64,000 bases of DNA from an uncultured Pelagibacteraceae bacterium (GTDB lineage: Bacteria; Pseudomonadota; Alphaproteobacteria; Pelagibacterales; Pelagibacteraceae), in contig CACJOY010000003.1 of assembly GCA_902595125.1 (NCBI GenBank), positions 62,001 to 126,000 of the forward strand. Direction: 5' to 3'. Both the position numbers and the translations under genes were made by a program. Position 1 is the stretch's first letter. Every line of letters begins with the position of its first letter. Below, piece by piece: positions 58,613-64,000 of the stretch. Below the pieces are notes generated by a model, which saw only the letters and a list, made by a program, of their open reading frames with translations, had not been told where the DNA came from and did not search any database.

Positions 58613-59611
58613 TTATTTTAAGTAAGAAATTTTAAGTTCTTTATTCTGTTTTAAAGACTTTTCAGCAAAAAAACAAACGCTCATTAAGTCAATTTGTTCT
58701 TTATGACTTATTGGACTCTTGTTCTTCTTATTCAATAAGTAATCAATAAAACTTCTAATCAATTTTTTTCTATTCTTTTTATCTGGATAATCTTTTTTAA
58801 TGTTCTTAATTATATTTAATTTTCCAGACCTATTAATTACATATTTTCCTTTTAATGAGTTTATTAATGTTTTATTTTTTTGATAAATCTTAATGGAATG
58901 AAAATGATCATGTGGTGCAGTTGCGTTTACTGATATCTTCACAATAAGGTTTTTTTTAAATTTAAGTATATAAATTAAAAAACTCTTTTTTTTAAATTTT
59001 GTATTTTTTGTTGATATATCATTTCCAGTGCAATAAACTTTCATAGGTTTTTCGTTAATAAGCCATATAATTAAATCAATCATATGAATTCCGGCTCCTA
59101 AAGTTAATGAATAATTTAAAACCTTAGATCTCCATTGAAATAATTTGTAAATTCTCCCCCATAAATAATCTGCTTCAATGTAAAAAATATCTTTTCTGTT
59201 TATATTAGATTTAAAATAGTTAAATAATGAGTTAGTTCTTAAAACTAAATTAGATATCATTTTTACTTTTTTATTTTTTTTTAAAAGAGAATTTATTTTC
59301 TTTAGTTGAGATAAAGTTAAACACATTGGTTTTTCAACTATAAAATTTTTATTATTTATGAAGCATTTTAATATTTGATTAAAATGGAAATTATCATAGC
59401 TTGCAATTGAAACTAAATTAATACTAGGATTTTTAAAAATTAAGTTTTCATTATCAGTTATAATTTTTTTGGGATATTTCTTTTTAAGATATTTCAATTT
59501 ATTTTTATTTTTCTCACATATGATTAAAACTTTTGACAAATTATAATTTTCAATAGCATGGACATGCTTTTCACCAATTCCCATTCCTATAACACCTGCT
59601 AATATTTTCAT
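58613..59611 (-). CDS. Gfo/Idh/MocA family oxidoreductase
   Basis: 332 residues: KILAGVIGMGIGEKHVHAIE (Rossmann), NLVSIASYDNFHFNQILKCF, FIVEKPMCLTLSQLKKI (the family EKP motif), and a C-terminal domain starting DIFYIEADYLWGRIYKLFQW with LGAGIHMIDLIIWLI (catalytic His region). NAD(P)-dependent sugar oxidoreductases of this family occur in legionaminate/pseudaminate clusters (for example the Campylobacter Ptm genes), oxidising or reducing a sugar carbon. It overlaps the cytidylyltransferase gene by 4 nt. Confidence 0.88.
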   Translation of the reverse strand: MKILAGVIGMGIGEKHVHAIENYNLSKVLIICEKNKNKLKYLKKKYPKKIITDNENLIFKNPSINLVSIASYDNFHFNQILKCFINNKNFIVEKPMCLTLSQLKKINSLLKKNKKVKMISNLVLRTNSLFNYFKSNINRKDIFYIEADYLWGRIYKLFQWRSKVLNYSLTLGAGIHMIDLIIWLINEKPMKVYCTGNDISTKNTKFKKKSFLIYILKFKKNLIVKISVNATAPHDHFHSIKIYQKNKTLINSLKGKYVINRSGKLNIIKNIKKDYPDKKNRKKLIRSFIDYLLNKKNKSPISHKEQIDLMSVCFFAEKSLKQNKELKISYLK

Positions 59612-60255
59612 TTTATTAAACTAAAATTTTTAAAGTCATTTTTGCCAAACCTTTTTAATATTTTATTAAGATCTTTCTTTACATCTACAGAAAATTTAAA
59701 ATTTCTGAATTTAATATTTTTTATATTAAAGTTGAATACTTTGAATTTTTTTTTGTTATTGTAAAAATATTTAGTCACATGTTCCTCCTCTTCTGCAGTT
59801 AATCTATATTTGAATATTTTTTTTAATGCACTTACTTTAATAATTTCAATTGATTGTCCTGAAGGACAGCTTCTTTTATATGTATTAGTAATTAAATCAA
59901 ATTTTTTTTTTTTATGAATGCTTATAGCGTTATCAATTATTAATGGATCAATCATTGGACTATCGCCTGAAATTCTAACAAAATAATTTGATTTAAATTT
60001 TTTGGCAGCTTTATACATTCTTAAAGCAACATTCTCATTACTTCCTTGGTAAAATCTTATACTATTTTTTTTAAGATATTCTTTTAATCTTATATTTTTT
60101 TTATCATTTGGAATCGAAACTACAACTTTGTTGATTTTTTTTGCACTATTTACCCTGTCGTAAACTCTTTTTATCATAGGAACTCCATAAATTTTAAATA
60201 AACTTTTCCTAGGGAATCTTTTAGAGTCTAATCTTGCTTGAATAATTGCTAACAA
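59608..60255 (-). CDS. cytidylyltransferase-like protein (SpsF/NeuA family)
   Basis: 215 residues: MLAIIQARLDSKRFPRKSLF (the QARxxSxRxPxK nucleotide-binding motif), VVVSIPNDKKNIRL, FYQGSNENVALRMYKAAKKF, YFVRISGDSPMIDPLIID and CPSGQSIEIIKVSALKKIF. This is the CMP-sugar synthetase-like SpsF branch; it would activate a nonulosonate (as CMP-sugar) or a related sugar (inference). It is the first gene of the minus-strand operon running to 52491, divergent from the formyltransferase gene (137 nt). Confidence 0.85.
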   Translation of the reverse strand: MLAIIQARLDSKRFPRKSLFKIYGVPMIKRVYDRVNSAKKINKVVVSIPNDKKNIRLKEYLKKNSIRFYQGSNENVALRMYKAAKKFKSNYFVRISGDSPMIDPLIIDNAISIHKKKKFDLITNTYKRSCPSGQSIEIIKVSALKKIFKYRLTAEEEEHVTKYFYNNKKKFKVFNFNIKNIKFRNFKFSVDVKKDLNKILKRFGKNDFKNFSLIK

Positions 60256-60392
60256 ATAAGAACCATCATTTATTTTATTAATAAATACACAAACTTTAAT
60301 AACAATTAAAGTTAATTATTTTTATTAAGTTTGGGTATTTTCATTTATATTGTAAAAACTTTTAAATTAAAATATCACTGATAAATAACTAA

Positions 60393-61220
60393 ATGCCAAG
60401 AGCAATAACTAAAAAAAATAAATTAGCTTTATTTTTTAATTCAAATAGGGGTTTTAATTTACTTAAAATTTTAAAAAAAAATTTTTTAGTAGATATCTAT
60501 CTTTGTAAAAAAAATCTAAACAAAAATACGAAATCAAAATTAAAGGGAATAAAATATAATCTAATCTCGAAAATTGACAAAAAATTGATTAGTAAAATTA
60601 AAATGCGCAAATATTATTTAATTATTAGCGCTGGCTGTCCTTACATTTTTCCACAAGGACTAATTAATTCCGCAGAAAAAAAAGTTATCAACTTACACGC
60701 TGGCCCCTTACCAGGGTATAGAGGGGGATCGCCTCTGAATTGGCAAATGATTAATGGCGTAAAATATATAGGTGTAAGTGTTATTAAAATGTCTAAGGGT
60801 CTGGACAGTGGTCCAATTTATGAAAAAGCAAAATTTAAATTAAAAGATGAATATAATATTTATGACGTGCATCAAAGAGTTAATAAAATTTTTTCAATGC
60901 TCACAATCAAAGCGATTAGTAAAATACAAAAAAATATAAATCCTTCTCCTCAATCCTCAAAAAAAATAAAAATTTACAAACAAAGGACTGATAAAGATGG
61001 ACTCATAGATTGGAAAAAACTAAATGCAAAAGAAGTTTACAATTTTGTTAGAGCTATTTCCAAACCTTATCCAGGAGCTTATTTCTATAAAAAAGGTAAA
61101 AAAGTAAGATTATTTAAATGTAAGAAGTCTAGATTGAACCCAAATCTGGAACCAGGAACTAAATTTATTGATAAAGGTAAAAAATATATAAAATGTAAAA
61201 AATTCTCTATACAATTTTAA
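60393..61220 (+). CDS. sugar N-formyltransferase-like protein
   Basis: 275 residues with the formyltransferase fold of the ArnA/Fmt group: YLIISAGCPYIFPQGLINSA, VINLHAGPLPGYRGGSPLNW (the N-x-His catalytic pair with the Gly-x-Gly loop), GVSVIKMSKGLDSGPIYEK (catalytic Asp), and the C-terminal FVRAISKPYPGAYFYKKGKK of Fmt-C-like domains. It uses N10-formyl-tetrahydrofolate to formylate an amino sugar, as in WbkC/VioF-type enzymes. The perosamine route at 35.6 kb or the 4-amino sugars of this cluster are possible substrates. The C-terminal domain separates it from short purN-type proteins. Confidence 0.83.
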   Translation: MPRAITKKNKLALFFNSNRGFNLLKILKKNFLVDIYLCKKNLNKNTKSKLKGIKYNLISKIDKKLISKIKMRKYYLIISAGCPYIFPQGLINSAEKKVINLHAGPLPGYRGGSPLNWQMINGVKYIGVSVIKMSKGLDSGPIYEKAKFKLKDEYNIYDVHQRVNKIFSMLTIKAISKIQKNINPSPQSSKKIKIYKQRTDKDGLIDWKKLNAKEVYNFVRAISKPYPGAYFYKKGKKVRLFKCKKSRLNPNLEPGTKFIDKGKKYIKCKKFSIQF

Positions 61221-61272
61221 AATAGAATTTTAAGAAAATTTATATAAAAGACATTATAGGTAAAGATACTTT

Positions 61273-63102
61273 ATGTGTGGAATTGCGGGATATATTGGTA
61301 GAAAAAAATTCGATAACTTAAAAATACGAAATATTTTAGCTACAATGAGAAGAAGGGGGCCAGATTCAAATGGTTTTAAGGAAATTAAAATTGAAAATAA
61401 ATTTTTAACTCTTTTTTTTTCAAGATTAAGTATAATAGATCCATATAATAATGATGCTAATCAACCATACAATTTTAAGGATAGTGTCCTTGTTTTTAAT
61501 GGTGAAATTTATAATTACATCGAATTAAAAGCTGAATTACAAAAAAAAGGTTATAGCTTTAATACAGAGTCTGACACAGAAGTTTTGATTAAAGTTTTAG
61601 ATTGTTGGGGAGAAAAAGGTATAAACAGATTAGAGGGGATGTGGGCATTTTATTATTTTAATAATAAGAAAAAAATCGGAATACTTTCAAGAGATAGATT
61701 TGGAGAAAAGCCACTATTTTATTATAAAAATAATAACGAATTTGTTTTTGGTTCAGAAATAAAAAATATACAAAAAATTTTAGGAAGAAAATTTCAAATT
61801 AATTTAAAAAGAATCGAAAACTTACTTAGGTTTGGTTATAAAAGTCTTTTTAAATCTAATGATACTTATTTTAAAAATATTCATAGCTTTCCAAAAGGTC
61901 ATTATTATTTATTTAAAAAAAATCAAATTTTAAAAAAAAAATATTGGGAAATAAATTATAGGCCAAATAAAGATTTGGTTACAAATAATTTTCAATTAAT
62001 AAAAAAAAGTCTACTTAATTCAATTAAACTTCGATTAAGATCTGATGTACCAATCGCATTTTTATTAAGTGGAGGAATAGATAGCAATGCATTAGCATCT
62101 ATTGCTAAAAAACATTTTAATCAAAATATAAGTACTTTTAGTATTATAAATAAAGATAAAAGATTTGACGAAAGCAATTATATTGATGTTGCACAGAAAA
62201 ATTTAAAAACAAATCACACAAATTTAAAATTTGATTTTACTCAAACTAACTTTCTAAAAAAATTACGTGATCAAATCATTTATCATGACTCTCCAGTAAC
62301 AATGGTGAATTCCTTCCTTCAATTTGAATTACTAAAAATAATAAAACGTAAAGGATTTAAAGTGGTGATAGGTGGACTCGGTGCTGATGAATTATTTTCA
62401 GGTTATTATGATCATCATCTTTTGTATTTAAATGAAATAAAACAAAATAAAAATTTGTTAAAAAAATCTATCAATAATTGGTCAAAACTTATTTTACCTA
62501 TGGTCAGAAACCCTTATTTACAAAAATTTGATTTATACATTAAAAATAAGAATTTTAGAAAACACATCTTTCAGGAAGATGAATTCAAAAAAGATCTTTT
62601 CATCAAAAGTTCTAAGACAAAATTTCAAGAAGAAAGTTATTGTAAGTCTTTAATGAAAAATAGAATGATTAATGAATTACAACATGAGATAGTGCCAGGT
62701 GGACTTAAAGAAGATGACTTAAATTCCATGTATAACTCTATAGAAAATAGAAGTCCTTACTTAGATAGCAAGTTATTTCAAGATTGTTTGAATATGCCTT
62801 CTGAACACTATATTAGAGATGGAATGGCGAAATGGCCATTAAGGAAAATTATTAAAAATTTAGTACCAGATGTAATTAGATTAAAAAAAGAAAAAGTTGG
62901 ATTTAATACTTCAATTAGCGACGTTATTGACTTTAAAAAGAAAAAGAATATAAATTTTTTACTTAGTGATAGTGAAATTTTTAAAATAGTAAAAAAAAAG
63001 TCATTAATTAATTTAATAAATAAAGAATATTTTTCAGGTACAGAAAGTAACTTTTTATTTACTTTTATATCCTCAAAGATTTTTTTGGAGAATTTTAAAT
63101 AA
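61273..63102 (+). CDS. asnB: glutamine-hydrolysing asparagine synthase-like amidotransferase
   Basis: 609 residues. The glutaminase domain begins MCGIAGYIGRKKFDNLK with the Cys2 nucleophile, RRGPDSNG, FNGEIYNYIELK and SRDRFGEKPLFYY. The synthetase domain has the PP-loop FLLSGGIDSNALASIA, VVIGGLGADELFSGYYDHHL and ENRSPYLDSKLFQDCLNMPS. In glycan clusters AsnB-like enzymes amidate uronic acids (for example WbpS). The stop overlaps the next gene by 1 nt (TAATG), and that gene is a WbpG/PseA-type amidotransferase, so a sugar-amidation role is more likely than Asn biosynthesis (inference). Confidence 0.85.
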   Translation: MCGIAGYIGRKKFDNLKIRNILATMRRRGPDSNGFKEIKIENKFLTLFFSRLSIIDPYNNDANQPYNFKDSVLVFNGEIYNYIELKAELQKKGYSFNTESDTEVLIKVLDCWGEKGINRLEGMWAFYYFNNKKKIGILSRDRFGEKPLFYYKNNNEFVFGSEIKNIQKILGRKFQINLKRIENLLRFGYKSLFKSNDTYFKNIHSFPKGHYYLFKKNQILKKKYWEINYRPNKDLVTNNFQLIKKSLLNSIKLRLRSDVPIAFLLSGGIDSNALASIAKKHFNQNISTFSIINKDKRFDESNYIDVAQKNLKTNHTNLKFDFTQTNFLKKLRDQIIYHDSPVTMVNSFLQFELLKIIKRKGFKVVIGGLGADELFSGYYDHHLLYLNEIKQNKNLLKKSINNWSKLILPMVRNPYLQKFDLYIKNKNFRKHIFQEDEFKKDLFIKSSKTKFQEESYCKSLMKNRMINELQHEIVPGGLKEDDLNSMYNSIENRSPYLDSKLFQDCLNMPSEHYIRDGMAKWPLRKIIKNLVPDVIRLKKEKVGFNTSISDVIDFKKKKNINFLLSDSEIFKIVKKKSLINLINKEYFSGTESNFLFTFISSKIFLENFK

Positions 63103-64000
63103 TGAATTATTGTAAGATATGTGTTCTACCTGATACTAGACCTCATTTGTATATTTTGCCAAACGGTATTTGTACTGCTTGTGCGACACATAACTTAAGA
63201 CATAGAATAAATTGGAAAAAAAAAGAAAATGAATTTAAGAAAATTGTAAAAAAAGTAAAAAAACAAAATTTACTCTATGATTGTCTTATTCCTGTAAGCG
63301 GTGGTAAAGATAGCACTTGGCAGGTTTTATTATCAAAAAAATATGGTTTAAACCCTTTAGCTTTTACTTATAAACCAGTACTTAGAACGCCCATTGGTCA
63401 GAAAAATATAGAAAATTTAAAAAAAATAGGAGTACATCATGTTGAATTTTCAATTAATGAAGATGTAGAAAAAAAATTTTTAAAAAAAGCTTTCGTAAAA
63501 TTTGGAGCAGTTGGAATAGTAATGCATATGGCAATGTGGAATATTTCCCATAATTTAGCAAAAATGTTTAAAATCCCTTATATTTTTTGGGGAGAAAACT
63601 CAGCGAGAGAATATGGGGGAAGTAAAAAAGATCTTAAGCTAATTAGATTAAATGAAAAATGGATAAGAAAATATGGGATTAACTTTGGTACAAAACCAGA
63701 GGATTGGGTAGACAATGATTTATCAAAACAAGATATGGCTCCATTTATTAGAAATAAATATTTAAAAAATTTAAAATCTCCAATTAATATTTTTATGGGT
63801 GAATATTTTAAATGGGATCCAGAAAAAACATTCAAATATGCAAAAAAATTTGGATTCAGCATTATTAAAAAAAAACCCAAAACAGGCTTTTATGATTTTG
63901 CAGATATTGATGATGATCTTATTTCAATACATCACTACCTAAAAATATTTAAATATGGATTCTCCAGAATGTATGATAATTTAAGTTTAGAAATCAGAAA
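63102..64000 (+). CDS. N-acetyl sugar amidotransferase (WbpG/PseA-like), 3' end outside window
   Basis: The frame opens at ATG 63102 and is still open at the window end (299 full codons). It begins MNYCKICVLPDTRPHLYILP with CTAC at about residue 25 (two Cys pairs, zinc-binding type), then DCLIPVSGGKDSTWQVLLSK (PP-loop) and IFWGENSAREYGGSKKDLKL. This is the WbuX/WbpG/PseA N-acetyl sugar amidotransferase family, which forms acetamidino groups on legionaminate or pseudaminate, or on bacillosamine-type sugars. It normally works with HisH/HisF-like partners, which would have to lie downstream, outside the window. Coupled to asnB by a 1-nt overlap. Confidence 0.88.
   Translation, partial: MNYCKICVLPDTRPHLYILPNGICTACATHNLRHRINWKKKENEFKKIVKKVKKQNLLYDCLIPVSGGKDSTWQVLLSKKYGLNPLAFTYKPVLRTPIGQKNIENLKKIGVHHVEFSINEDVEKKFLKKAFVKFGAVGIVMHMAMWNISHNLAKMFKIPYIFWGENSAREYGGSKKDLKLIRLNEKWIRKYGINFGTKPEDWVDNDLSKQDMAPFIRNKYLKNLKSPINIFMGEYFKWDPEKTFKYAKKFGFSIIKKKPKTGFYDFADIDDDLISIHHYLKIFKYGFSRMYDNLSLEIR

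Larger units (their letters stand above)
12599..64000. other. hypervariable surface-polysaccharide island (HVR2-like), right end not seen
   Basis: Everything from the 5' flank of 5S rRNA to the window end encodes sugar-nucleotide enzymes, glycosyltransferases, polytopic membrane proteins, methyltransferases and related enzymes, with 19 changes of coding strand and virtually no spacer DNA. In Pelagibacter genomes such a region (HVR2) is known to interrupt the rRNA operon between 23S and 5S. No transposase, integrase, attachment repeat or phage gene was found, so exchange is more likely by homologous recombination in the conserved rRNA flanks (inference). Confidence 0.85.

Noticed and set aside
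12599..64000. Prophage, integron or transposon as carrier of the island
   Set aside because: No integrase, transposase, terminal repeat or attachment-like repeat was found by reading both strands of the gene set.

Overview
The window is strongly A+T-rich, densely packed bacterial DNA. I read it as a SAR11-type alphaproteobacterium (Candidatus Pelagibacter or a close relative). The case rests on several things together: Lys/Asn/Ile-rich proteins, almost no spacer DNA, a TrcR/DUF1013 regulator, a three-gene pntAA-pntAB-pntB transhydrogenase, a tiny aa3-type cytochrome oxidase subunit IV next to pntAA, and a 5S rRNA gene that is not preceded by 23S rRNA but by tens of kilobases of surface-polysaccharide genes. 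Such a hypervariable region (HVR2), lying between 23S and 5S rRNA, is known from Pelagibacter genomes. No rRNA other than 5S lies inside the window, so the far end of the island is not seen.

Region 1 (1-7436, plus strand) is conserved core: a carbon-metabolism run tkt-gap-pgk-fba, then thiE, efp, suhB, rpmE, trcR and rpsU, nearly all overlapping or a few bases apart, ending with the initiator tRNA. rpsU appears to start at ATT behind a perfect GGAGG and at the stop codon of a 22-codon leader ORF. Region 2 (7438-12598) holds a minus-strand transaldolase, a plus-strand membrane protein of unknown function, and a minus-strand series 5S rRNA, rpmJ, cytochrome oxidase subunit IV, pntAA, pntAB, pntB. 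The 5S gene has a convincing promoter directly upstream.

Region 3 (12599-64000) is the island. It contains about 44 protein genes, nearly all for sugar-nucleotide synthesis, glycosyl transfer and glycan modification, in 20 strand blocks. GDP-mannose chemistry is prominent: gmd, fcl, an alpha-1,2-fucosyltransferase, a perosamine-synthase-like aminotransferase, two further GMD-like reductases and a C-methyltransferase. A WecA-like initiating transferase, a WaaL/Wzy-like ligase or polymerase, a PglK/MsbA-like ABC exporter and a MarR-type EPS-associated regulator could form the assembly, export and control core. I saw no Wzx-type flippase in the window. Around 44.7-54.2 kb is a less conventional set: radical SAM/SPASM protein, Old Yellow Enzyme, methyltransferase, APS-kinase-like protein, class III aminotransferase and TPR-2OG oxygenase. 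It suggests an unusual non-carbohydrate or amino/phospho/sulfo decoration. From 54.2 kb to the end a tight set (nucleotide-sugar dehydrogenase, NeuB-type synthase, SDR, DegT aminotransferase, Gfo/Idh/MocA oxidoreductase, SpsF-like cytidylyltransferase, formyltransferase, AsnB-like and WbpG/PseA-like amidotransferases) points to a nonulosonic acid (legionaminate/pseudaminate-like) or amidated uronic acid.

The most informative structural observations are the isolated 5S gene with its own promoter, the rule that every convergent protein-gene pair in the window overlaps at its stop codons (six by exactly four bases), an exact inverted repeat just upstream of the MarR-type regulator gene, and the ATT-initiated rpsU. 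No insertion sequence, integrase, phage gene or CRISPR array was seen.
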